Positions 1 through 5,879 of a stretch of 14,539 bases of DNA are shown here, piece after piece. The stretch comes from Miltoncostaeales bacterium. GTDB lineage: Bacteria; Actinomycetota; Thermoleophilia; Miltoncostaeales; Miltoncostaeaceae. The number at the start of each line of letters is the position of its first letter. Within the stretch, counting starts at the first letter, position 1. Under the pieces are notes generated by a model. It was not told where the DNA came from. It saw only the letters and a list, made by a program, of their open reading frames with translations, and did no database searches. A program made the position numbers and the translations under genes. Where the stretch lies: NCBI GenBank assembly GCA_030829765.1, contig JAUROO010000009.1, positions 1-14,539 on the forward strand, written 5' to 3'.

Positions 1-1
1 C

Positions 2-1909
2 GCCGTGGTCCTGTTCCTCGTGATCGGCTTCCTCGGCAGCGCCGTCGATTCGGCGCTGCTCGGCTGGAAGGCCGCGATCGGGTTCCTCATCGGTGCCGTG
101 GCGTCTGCCGCGGCCGGCTTCATCGGCATGAACGTCTCGGTCCGCACCAACGTGCGCACGGCTGAGGCGGCGAGGGGCGGGCTCAAGCCGGCCCTCGGCA
201 TTTCCTTCATGGGTGGCTCGGTCACGGGCCTGCTGGTGGTGGGCCTCGGTCTTCTCTCCGTGGCCGGCTACTTCCTCATTCTCGGCGGCGACGTCGAGGC
301 GGTTGCCCCGTTGATCGGCCTCGCCTTCGGTGGCTCGCTCATCAGCGTGTTCGCCCGACTGGGCGGCGGCATCTTCACCAAGGGTGCCGACGTCGGAGCC
401 GACCTGGTCGGCAAGGTCGAGGCCGGCATCCCGGAGGATGACCCGCGTAACCCGGCTGTGATCGCCGACAACGTCGGCGACAACGTCGGTGACTGCGCCG
501 GCATGGCTGCTGACCTGTTCGAGACCTACGCCGTCACGACGGTGGCCGTGATGTTCCTCGGCTCGCTGTTCTTCGTGGGCGGCGCGATGAACGCCATCAT
601 GTTTCCGCTCATCCTTGGTGCCGCATCGATCATCACGTCGATTGTCGGCACATGGTTCGTGCGCCTCGGCAAGAACAGCTCGGTCACCGCCGCGCTGTAC
701 ACCGGCCTGGGCGTATCGGCGGTGTTGTCGGCTCTCCTCTTCATCCCGCTCACCAAGTGGCTGATGGAGGGCGTGGTTCCGACAGGCGCCAACGGCGTCA
801 TCCCGGGCAGCTGGGCCAACTACTACTGGGCCGCTCTCATCGGCCTGGGCGTGACCATCCTGCTCGTGGCGATTACCGAGTACTACACCGGCACCATCTG
901 GCCGCCGGTGCGCAGCATCGCGAAGGCGTCCGAGACCGGGCACGCCACCAACATCATCGCGGGCCTCGCCGTCAGCCTGAAGGCGACCGCCCTGCCGGTG
1001 ATCGTGATCGTGGCGGGCATCGTGTCGTCATACACCCTGGCGGGCTACTACGGCATCGGCGTGGCGGTCATGGCCATGTTGTCGCTGGCGGGGATCGTCG
1101 TGGCGCTCGATGCCTACGGGCCCATCACCGACAACGCCGGTGGCATCGCCGAGATGGCGGAGCTCCCGGAGTCGGTGCGCGCGGTGACCGATCCGCTCGA
1201 CGCGGTCGGCAACACCACGAAGGCCGTTACCAAGGGGTATGCCATTGGCTCCGCTGGCCTCGCCGCCGTGGTGCTCTTCGTCTCGTATGTCGAAGAGCTC
1301 AAGGTTGCGCTCGGCAATGCAGGTGCGTCAGTGGTCGACCTCTCGTTTGACCTGTCCGACCCCTATGTGGTGGTCGGGCTGTTCATCGGCGGCCTCATGC
1401 CGTTCATCTTCGCCGCGTTCTCGATGGAGGCGGTGGGGAAGGCGGGAGCCCAGGTTGTCGAGGAAGTGCGCCAGCAGTTCCGCGAGAAGCCGGGGATCAT
1501 GCAGGGCACCGAGAAGCCGGACTATGCGCGCAGTGTGCGCATCGTGACGGCCTCGGCGCAGAAGCAGATGCTGATCCCGGGGCTCATCCCCATCATCGTC
1601 CCGATCATCGTTGCCTTCATCTTCGGCATCGATCACGGGCGCGTGATGCTGGGTGGCCTGCTCCTCGGAGTTATCGTGACCGGTATCTTCGTCGCCATCT
1701 CGATGACCTCGGGTGGCGGTGCGTGGGATAACGCGAAGAAGCTCATCGAGGACGGCGAGTTCGGTGGCAAGGGTTCCGAGGCCCACAAGGCCGCGGTAAC
1801 CGGTGACACCGTTGGTGACCCCTACAAGGACACCGCGGGTCCCGCCATCAACCCGATGATCAAGATCGCCAACATCGTGGCGCTCCTGCTCATCCCCTTC
1901 CTGGTCTAG
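2..1909 (+). CDS. hppA: Membrane-bound K+-independent H+-translocating pyrophosphatase, 5' end cut off by window
   Basis: This is an integral membrane pump that couples hydrolysis of pyrophosphate to proton export. The frame is open at the left edge, so the N-terminus is missing; about 635 residues are visible, against the 670-800 usual for the family. Seen, counting from the GTG at 5: the substrate motif DVGADLVGKVE (from residue 129), DNVGDNVGDCAG (from 155), and near the C-terminus GGAWDNAKK and GDTVGDPYKDTAGP. Many hydrophobic helices lie between them. The cation-selectivity motif reads GNTTKAVTKGYAIGSA, with Lys406 and Thr409. In this family Lys and Thr at those positions mark the K+-independent class, and Ala and Gly/Ala mark the K+-dependent class. 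The gene ends TAG, 10 bases before a strong hairpin. The family call is very secure; the cation class rests on this motif. Confidence 0.97.
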   Translation, partial: AVVLFLVIGFLGSAVDSALLGWKAAIGFLIGAVASAAAGFIGMNVSVRTNVRTAEAARGGLKPALGISFMGGSVTGLLVVGLGLLSVAGYFLILGGDVEAVAPLIGLAFGGSLISVFARLGGGIFTKGADVGADLVGKVEAGIPEDDPRNPAVIADNVGDNVGDCAGMAADLFETYAVTTVAVMFLGSLFFVGGAMNAIMFPLILGAASIITSIVGTWFVRLGKNSSVTAALYTGLGVSAVLSALLFIPLTKWLMEGVVPTGANGVIPGSWANYYWAALIGLGVTILLVAITEYYTGTIWPPVRSIAKASETGHATNIIAGLAVSLKATALPVIVIVAGIVSSYTLAGYYGIGVAVMAMLSLAGIVVALDAYGPITDNAGGIAEMAELPESVRAVTDPLDAVGNTTKAVTKGYAIGSAGLAAVVLFVSYVEELKVALGNAGASVVDLSFDLSDPYVVVGLFIGGLMPFIFAAFSMEAVGKAGAQVVEEVRQQFREKPGIMQGTEKPDYARSVRIVTASAQKQMLIPGLIPIIVPIIVAFIFGIDHGRVMLGGLLLGVIVTGIFVAISMTSGGGAWDNAKKLIEDGEFGGKGSEAHKAAVTGDTVGDPYKDTAGPAINPMIKIANIVALLLIPFLV

Positions 1910-1919
1910 GAAAGGCGGA

Positions 1920-1947
1920 GCGGGGGCCCGGGCAACCGGGCCCCCGC
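1920..1947 (+). terminator. GC-rich hairpin after hppA, terminator-like
   Basis: A perfect 12-bp stem (1920-1931 pairing with 1936-1947) closes a GCAA tetraloop of the GNRA type, just after the hppA stop. No T-run follows, so it is not a textbook intrinsic terminator. Such stem-only terminators, or RNA-stabilising 3' hairpins, are common in high-GC actinobacteria. The stem is certain from the sequence; its role is inferred from position. Confidence 0.8.
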
Positions 1948-1957
1948 GTCGTCGTCC

Positions 1958-2137
1958 ATGGACGGCAGGGAGATGGCGACGGTCGCGCTCTCGGGCGCGA
2001 TTCTCGTGATTGGCATCGCGCAGTTGGTCCGCGCTGCCGTGCTCGGCGGCGGCCCCATCGCCTGGGTCGTGGGCCTGGCCTTCGTGGTTGCGGGCGCGGG
2101 GCGCCTGTGGCTGTGGTGGCGCGAGCGCGCCGGCTGA
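1958..2137 (+). CDS. Small two-helix membrane protein, 59 aa, unknown function
   Basis: I do not recognise a named family. The frame starts ATG at 1958 and stops TGA at 2135-2137. The product is almost wholly hydrophobic: one membrane segment at about residues 8-29 (LSGAILVIGIAQLVRAAVLG), a Gly/Pro turn, a second segment at about 33-55, then a Trp-rich basic end (RLWLWWRERAG). The pattern fits a two-pass membrane protein with a cytoplasmic positive tail. An in-frame ATG at 1973 sits directly after AGGGAG, too close to act as a normal ribosome site, so the start is unsettled. The gene lies just past the hppA hairpin and before the trkA pair. Coding is supported by the coherent hydrophobic pattern and GC-rich third positions. 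Confidence 0.6.
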   Translation: MDGREMATVALSGAILVIGIAQLVRAAVLGGGPIAWVVGLAFVVAGAGRLWLWWRERAG

Positions 2138-2145
2138 GCGGGCGC

Positions 2146-2151
2146 TAGGGT
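2146..2151 (+). promoter_or_regulatory. -10 box (TAGGGT) for the trkA pair
   Basis: TAGGGT matches the TANNNT -10 consensus. Transcription would start near 2158, giving a leader of about 21 nt that contains the ribosome site AAGGGAG (2167-2173) 5 nt before the GTG start. No convincing -35 box is visible. Confidence 0.5.
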
Positions 2152-2178
2152 TCCGGCGCTCACGTCAAGGGAGAGCCG

Positions 2179-2604
2179 GTGTTCGTCGTGGTCGTGGGGT
2201 GTGGGCGCGTGGGCGCGCAGGTGGCGCGGCGCCTCGTGGATGACGGGCATGATGTGAACGTCATTGACCGGAACGCCGAGGCCCTCCAGCGCCTGGGCGG
2301 CGACTTCCCGGGGGAGTTCGTGCAGGGTCCCGCGCTCGAGACCACCGTGCTCGAGGCGGCGGGCGTGGAGCGCGCGGATGCGTTCGTCGCCGCGACCAAT
2401 GGCGATAACACGAACCTGGTCATCGCCCAGGTGGCGCGCGACCGGTATCAGGTGGACTGCGTGATCGTGCGCGTGCTGGATCCCGCACGCGCGGCGCTGT
2501 ACGAGCAGAAGGGGCTGGTCACGGTGTGCCCCACGCGCACCGCCATCGACAGCATGTCCGATGCCCTGAGGGTGTTCGCGGCTTCGGGCGCTGAGGGCGC
2601 CTGA
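2179..2604 (+). CDS. TrkA-type K+ uptake regulator, RCK N-terminal domain only
   Basis: This is a cytoplasmic, nucleotide-binding regulatory subunit for a Trk/Ktr-type potassium channel. It is 141 residues long, a single RCK_N Rossmann domain. GxGxxG is at residues 7-12 (GCGRVG). Asp30 sits at the end of strand 2, where NAD(H)-type ligands bind ribose. ATNGDNTNLVIAQVARD is the typical middle motif. The usual C-terminal RCK_C domain of about 80 residues is absent; the protein ends soon after the Rossmann fold. The start is GTG with ribosome site AAGGGAG 5 nt upstream. Its TGA overlaps the ATG of the next gene by one base, so the two are translationally coupled. Actinobacteria such as Mycobacterium tuberculosis carry a similar tandem TrkA pair, there with both members about 220 residues. 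No TrkH/TrkG membrane subunit lies in the window. Confidence 0.92.
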   Translation: MFVVVVGCGRVGAQVARRLVDDGHDVNVIDRNAEALQRLGGDFPGEFVQGPALETTVLEAAGVERADAFVAATNGDNTNLVIAQVARDRYQVDCVIVRVLDPARAALYEQKGLVTVCPTRTAIDSMSDALRVFAASGAEGA

Positions 2605-3263
2605 TGTACGCGGTCATCGTCGGTGGCGGCAAGGTGGGCGCCAACGTGGGCCGCGCGCTGTTGCGCATGGGGCACGAGGTATCGATCGTGGAAGCCCGTC
2701 CGTCGCGGTTCGCCACCCTCGAGGCGGAGTTCGAGCACATGGCCCGTTACGGCGACGGCACGGAGGTGTTCGTTCTGGAGTCGGCGGGGATGGCCCGCGC
2801 CGATGTGTGCATCGCCGTCACCGGGGACGACGAGGACAACATCATCATCGGTCAGGTGGCCCGAGACCACTTCGGGGTGGAGAACGTCGTCGCGCGCGTG
2901 AACGATCCGCGCAACCAGGAGCATTTCGACCTGCTGGGGGTCGCGCCCACCGTATGCGCCACCGAGTCGATCCTGTCGCTGATCGAGCACGAGGTACCCC
3001 AGCACTCGCTTGTCCACCTGTTCTCGCTGCGCCGGGAGAACCTGGACATCATGGAGATCGGCGTGGTGGGGGAGAGCCGCGCCGATGGACTGACGGTGGG
3101 CGACCTGCCCATGCCCGCCGGCACGCTGCTCATCAGCGTGCTGCGCCGGCGCGTGGGCCGCGTGGCGACCCCCGACACGGTGCTGGAGGCGGGTGACCAG
3201 GTGGTGGTCATCGCCGAGCCGGGCCAGGAGTCCGCACTGATGGAGATCTTCGCCCGCGAGTAG
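2604..3263 (+). CDS. trkA: TrkA-type K+ uptake regulator with RCK_N and RCK_C domains
   Basis: This is the second TrkA-family subunit, 219 residues, with the complete two-domain layout. RCK_N spans about residues 1-125: GGGKVG begins at residue 7, an acidic residue in IVEARP ends strand 2, and TGDDEDNIIIGQVARD is the conserved helix. RCK_C follows, about residues 135-219 (ENLDIMEIGVVGESRADG through GDQVVVIAEPG). Such proteins form octameric rings that gate K+ uptake in response to nucleotides; here a mixed ring with the upstream one-domain partner is likely (inference). The ATG overlaps the preceding TGA (TGATG). The family is certain; which channel it serves cannot be told from this window. 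Confidence 0.95.
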   Translation: MYAVIVGGGKVGANVGRALLRMGHEVSIVEARPSRFATLEAEFEHMARYGDGTEVFVLESAGMARADVCIAVTGDDEDNIIIGQVARDHFGVENVVARVNDPRNQEHFDLLGVAPTVCATESILSLIEHEVPQHSLVHLFSLRRENLDIMEIGVVGESRADGLTVGDLPMPAGTLLISVLRRRVGRVATPDTVLEAGDQVVVIAEPGQESALMEIFARE

Positions 3264-3279
3264 CCGCCGGTGCCGCTGC

Positions 3280-3285
3280 TACGTT
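3280..3285 (+). promoter_or_regulatory. -10 box (TACGTT) of a leaderless promoter
   Basis: TACGTT ends exactly 6 nt before the ATG at 3292, which places the predicted transcription start on the A of the start codon. No Shine-Dalgarno sequence is present, as expected for a leaderless mRNA. Confidence 0.65.
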
Positions 3286-3291
3286 GCCGCC

Positions 3292-3768
3292 ATGGATAGC
3301 GCCCCAGCCCCTCCCGCCAAGCTCCCGCGCCTCAAGCACGCCGAGCGCCCCCGCTCAGGTGAGCGCGTGCTGAAGCAGACAGGCAGCGACCTGAACAACG
3401 GGTGGCTCGGCCGCCACGGCACGCTGTACCTCACCGATGAGCGCGTGGTGTTCGTGCCGACTGCCCTCGACCACCTGCTCGGGGCCAAGCGGCGCGAGAT
3501 CCCGCTCGACTCCATCCGGTCTGTCGAGCGCTGGCCGCTCTCCCCGGGTGACATCCCGCGCGGGGGCAAGCGTCCGCGGCTGTTCATCGACACCGCGGAT
3601 GTGCGGTACGTATTCCTGCCGTCCGACCTCGACGGCTGGTTCGACCTGCTGCAGCTAGTCTTCTACAAGCGGAGCAAGGAGGACCCGGGCACGGGTCGTC
3701 CGGAGTTCCGGCGCACGGGCGTGGAGAACGGGCTGCTCGACACCGTGCAGAGCCTCGAGTCCGACTGA
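3292..3768 (+). CDS. PH/GRAM-like domain protein, 158 aa, unknown role
   Basis: The first 25 residues are Pro/Lys/Arg-rich and probably disordered. Residues about 27-125 look like one compact beta-rich domain: GTLYLTDERVVFVP, then a loop, REIPLDSIRSVERW, then RLFIDTADVRYVFLPSD and a closing helix GWFDLLQLVFYK. The run 'makes a strand, TDERVVF, IPL..I..V, strand, strand, helix' is what GRAM and bacterial PH-like domains show. These often bind lipids or sit near membranes, but the match is by pattern only and no function follows from it. The start at 3292 is supported by the TACGTT box 6 nt upstream. The gene is monocistronic: 28 bases separate it from trkA, and a separate promoter precedes the next gene. 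Confidence 0.8.
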   Translation: MDSAPAPPAKLPRLKHAERPRSGERVLKQTGSDLNNGWLGRHGTLYLTDERVVFVPTALDHLLGAKRREIPLDSIRSVERWPLSPGDIPRGGKRPRLFIDTADVRYVFLPSDLDGWFDLLQLVFYKRSKEDPGTGRPEFRRTGVENGLLDTVQSLESD

Positions 3769-3773
3769 GCCGC

Positions 3774-3779
3774 TAATCT
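3774..3779 (+). promoter_or_regulatory. -10 box (TAATCT) before the Rrf2-type regulator
   Basis: TAATCT is the best -10 match between the two genes. The predicted start near 3786 gives a leader of about 25 nt. A G-run (3801-3805) 5 nt before the GTG may act as a weak ribosome site. Confidence 0.45.
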
Positions 3780-3810
3780 CCCCAACGTCGTCTGGATTTC
3801 GGGGGTTTCG

Positions 3811-4224
3811 GTGATCAACGTGAGCGACCGCAGTCAGGTTGCCGTGCAGGCCCTGGCGGAGTTGGCCGCGCGTTCAGGGACGGGGCCGGTTCCGATCCTT
3901 GAGGTGGCCGAATGCCGGGGCGTTCCCCCTCACCAGGTGGAGCAGGTATTCGCGGCCCTGCGCCGCGCCGGCCTCCTGCAGAGCCAGCGCGGCGTGAAGG
4001 GCGGATATACGCTCCGCCGCGATCCTGCCGACATCTCGGTGCTGGACGTCGTGGAGGCGATCGACGGGCCCCTGGTCGGCGGTCGGGATCCCCAGGGGTG
4101 TCCCATCGCGGCTCTGTGGTCGAGCGGGGCATCACGGATGGCGGAGGCTTTTCGCGATGTCAGCATCGCCGACATCGCCGCGCGCGAGGCCCAGCGGGCC
4201 GAGGCGCCAATGTTCCATATTTAG
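3811..4224 (+). CDS. Rrf2-family winged-helix transcriptional regulator
   Basis: This is a DNA-binding regulator of 137 residues. The winged helix covers about residues 8-70: VAVQALAELA, then VAECRGVPPHQVEQVFAALRRAGLLQSQRG, then the wing KGGYTLRR. The linker SVLDVVEAIDGPL is the typical Rrf2 dimer helix. IscR, NsrR and similar members bind an Fe-S cluster through three cysteines in the C-terminal half. Here only Cys97 (QGCPIAALW) remains in that region, plus Cys35 in the helix-turn-helix, so a classical cluster is not supported. It may be closer to the cluster-free CymR type, which controls cysteine metabolism in Bacillus; cysK and cysE lie 7-9 kb downstream, but the link is speculation. The start is GTG 3811; GTG 3820 is a possible alternative. 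Confidence 0.88.
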   Translation: MINVSDRSQVAVQALAELAARSGTGPVPILEVAECRGVPPHQVEQVFAALRRAGLLQSQRGVKGGYTLRRDPADISVLDVVEAIDGPLVGGRDPQGCPIAALWSSGASRMAEAFRDVSIADIAAREAQRAEAPMFHI

Positions 4225-4248
4225 CCTTGCCCCTGCATAGAGGCTCCT

Positions 4249-4267
4249 TGGTGCCACCGTGGCATCA
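4249..4267. repeat. 19-nt inverted repeat after the Rrf2 gene
   Basis: TGGTGCCACCGTGGCATCA is a near-perfect palindrome: nine pairs, one of them G-T, around a central C. It lies 25 bases past the Rrf2 stop, in the 226-bp gap before the pentapeptide gene. It could be a hairpin terminator or an operator. No T-run follows. The rest of the gap shows no convincing plus-strand gene. Confidence 0.45.
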
Positions 4268-4438
4268 CTCATGGGGTCACGGCGGCGCCGAGCCGTGTGC
4301 GTGCGGCCCTGCCTCCCCCTCGTCCAGCGTCACCGGGGCGGTGATGATGAATGGGGCCTCCTGCGCCGATAGCGCGGCGAGCGTCAGCGCGGCGGTGAAG
4401 ATAAAACCGGTTGGCGGCTGGCGACCGGGGGGCTTGGG

Positions 4439-4444
4439 TACCTT
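4439..4444 (+). promoter_or_regulatory. -10 box (TACCTT) of a leaderless promoter with ATC start
   Basis: TACCTT is followed by 6 nt and then ATC at 4451, in frame with the pentapeptide-repeat protein. The spacing is the same as for the ATG and GTG leaderless genes in this window. The same hexamer precedes the helicase gene at 14185. Confidence 0.6.
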
Positions 4445-4450
4445 TCCCGT

Positions 4451-5272
4451 ATCACCTCCCGCCTTCTCGCCCTGACCATCACCGCCGCCGTTGCCCTCGG
4501 GGTGGCGGGGAGCGCAGGGGCGCAGACCGGCGTGAACCCCCAGGTCACCGACCTCGTGAAGCCCCGCTCGGGCACCTGGGATAAGACCCACACCTACGGG
4601 GTCAACGGCACCAGGCGCACCTGCACCCTTAGCCGTGGGGCCAAGTGCGTGGGAGCCAGGCTGCGGGGCAAGGTGAAGCACCACGGTGATCTGCGCAACG
4701 CCAACCTGCGCCGTGCAGACCTGCGCTTCGCCGACCTTCGCGGGGCGAACCTTCAGGGGGCTGACCTTCGCAGCGCCAACCTGAAGTACGCAGACCTTCG
4801 CGGGGCCAACCTGAGGGGGGCGAAGTTCCACTACACGCGGCCGGTGGGGTCCGCCGGGGCGAAGCGCGCCAACGCGACGCCGAGTTGCTACCTGACTCCG
4901 TCCGGTTGCGCCGGTGCGGACCTCAGCGGCGCGAACCTCAACGGCTCGGATCTCAGTGGAGCCAACCTCGACGGGGCGAACCTGCGGCACGCGAACCTCA
5001 ACAATGCAGAGCTCGTCGGCGCGGGCCTGAGGCGAGCGAATCTCATCATGGCGTATCTCATCAATGCGCGCGCCGTCAATGCGGACTTCAGTGACGCGGA
5101 CCTCAACGGGGCGCAGTTCAACAACGCGAACCTCCAGGGCGCGATCCTGAAGGGCGCGAGCGTGAGCCTGACGGAGTTCGGCGGGGCCTTCTGGAACCAG
5201 ACCATCTGCCCGGACGGGTCCATGTACGCCGTGTACGACGGCACGCGCACCACGCCCGCGTGCGTTTCGTAG
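4451..5272 (+). CDS. Exported pentapeptide-repeat protein, probable ATC start
   Basis: With ATC 4451 as start the protein has 273 residues. Residues 2-25 form a signal peptide (TSRLLALTITAAVALGVAG) with a likely cleavage near SAGA-Q. Two blocks of pentapeptide repeats of the A(D/N)L type follow, at about nucleotides 4687-4836 and 4915-5190, such as NANLRRADLRFADLRGANL. These predict a right-handed square beta-helix. Six cysteines lie only outside the repeat blocks (before, between and after), suggesting disulfide caps in an exported protein. The end, ICPDGSMYAVYDG...PAC, is typical of secreted members. There is no ATG, GTG or TTG in frame between the stop at 4370-4372 and GTG 4502; starting at 4502 would cut the signal peptide in half. 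CTG 4418 is the other option. Function unknown; some pentapeptide proteins protect DNA gyrase, but those are cytoplasmic. Confidence 0.88.
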   Translation: MTSRLLALTITAAVALGVAGSAGAQTGVNPQVTDLVKPRSGTWDKTHTYGVNGTRRTCTLSRGAKCVGARLRGKVKHHGDLRNANLRRADLRFADLRGANLQGADLRSANLKYADLRGANLRGAKFHYTRPVGSAGAKRANATPSCYLTPSGCAGADLSGANLNGSDLSGANLDGANLRHANLNNAELVGAGLRRANLIMAYLINARAVNADFSDADLNGAQFNNANLQGAILKGASVSLTEFGGAFWNQTICPDGSMYAVYDGTRTTPACVS

Positions 5273-5359
5273 CGGCGCCCGACGGCACGATGTCGCAGCG
5301 GAACACACCCCGCAACACGTAGCGCGGCCTCAACGCCCCGCTAACGAAGGCCACCGATC

Positions 5360-5764
5360 GTGCGGGCCATGAACAGATCCCTTCCCCGCACGCTCACGCT
5401 CTGCGTGGCATGGAACCCCTGCCGGCACTCGATCTGGGTCGGCAGCATCGACGATCCAGATGATTGCCTGACGGCCCTTCGTGGCGACGGCTTCACCGCG
5501 GTCGGATGGATGAGCGATGAGGCCCATGAGCAGCACATCACCCGGGCGGAGCGGCGCGCGCTCGCGGTGATCGCCGGCCGGGGCGCGCGGCGCGTGGGGG
5601 CACCGGGATGCTTCGCCGTCGGGCCCGCCCTGCTGGTGGGCGAGGCATGCGCGGTTGCCCGGGATGCGTACCGCGCTGCCGCGGATGCTCCGTCGCCGGA
5701 CGCGACGGGGCCGGCACCGTCGCCGCGGACCCCCGGCTTTGGCGTTCGCCGGGCCGTGGGCTAG
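5360..5764 (+). CDS. Hypothetical protein, 134 aa, cysteine-containing
   Basis: I do not recognise a family. Residues about 4-95 look folded (LTLCVAWNPC, IWVGSIDDPDDCLTALRGDG, ITRAERRALAVIAGRG, CFAVGPALLVGEACAVARDAY). The last 35 or so are Pro/Ala-rich and probably disordered. Five cysteines, including LCVAWNPC, could bind a metal, but the spacing fits no motif I know. Third positions are GC-rich, as in its neighbours, which supports this strand over the open frames on the minus strand. The start is GTG 5360 with GAAGG (5346-5350) 9 nt upstream; ATG 5369 is an alternative. The TAG stop lies inside the -10 box of the next operon. Confidence 0.5.
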   Translation: MRAMNRSLPRTLTLCVAWNPCRHSIWVGSIDDPDDCLTALRGDGFTAVGWMSDEAHEQHITRAERRALAVIAGRGARRVGAPGCFAVGPALLVGEACAVARDAYRAAADAPSPDATGPAPSPRTPGFGVRRAVG

Positions 5765-5767
5765 GGT
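5739..5767 (+). promoter_or_regulatory. Promoter of the carbamoyltransferase-asnB operon
   Basis: A -35 box TTGGCG (5739-5744), a 17-nt spacer and a -10 box TAGGGT (5762-5767) make the best two-part sigma-70 type promoter in the window. Predicted start near 5774 would give a leader of about 105 nt before the ATC at 5880. Confidence 0.6.
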
Positions 5768-5785
5768 CATCATGAATTTGGGGCA

Positions 5786-5808
5786 GGAGGGGACGGCAAT
5801 TCCCCTTC
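5786..5808 (+). promoter_or_regulatory. Hairpin in the 5' leader of the carbamoyltransferase operon
   Basis: An 8-bp stem with one G-T pair (5786-5793 with 5801-5808, loop of 7) lies early in the predicted leader. It may be an attenuator or protein-binding element. I see no clear PyrR-binding consensus, so pyrimidine control is not shown. Confidence 0.35.
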
Positions 5809-5879
5809 CCCCGCACGCCCGCCGCGGTGAATCCGTGGGCACGCGCCCCGGGACCTGCGGACAACGTTAGGACGCAGTC

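Noticed and set aside
4687..5190. Short tandem DNA repeats resembling an array
   Set aside because: They follow the codon pattern of the pentapeptide repeats, without fixed repeat and spacer units, so they are not a CRISPR array.
4277..5308. A long open frame antisense to the pentapeptide-repeat gene
   Set aside because: Its body is the reverse reading of the repeats and gives low-complexity Arg/Val runs; the plus-strand protein is clearly real. Only the last 41 codons were kept, as a weak finding.
5330..5842. A 170-codon minus-strand frame opposite the 134-residue orphan
   Set aside because: Arg/Pro-rich without a folded pattern; the plus-strand frame has better composition and a ribosome site.
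5772..5870. A 32-codon leader reading frame (ATG 5772 to TAG 5868-5870) in frame with the carbamoyltransferase
   Set aside because: The predicted transcription start (near 5774) is downstream of its ATG, there is no ribosome site, and the product has no leader-peptide features.
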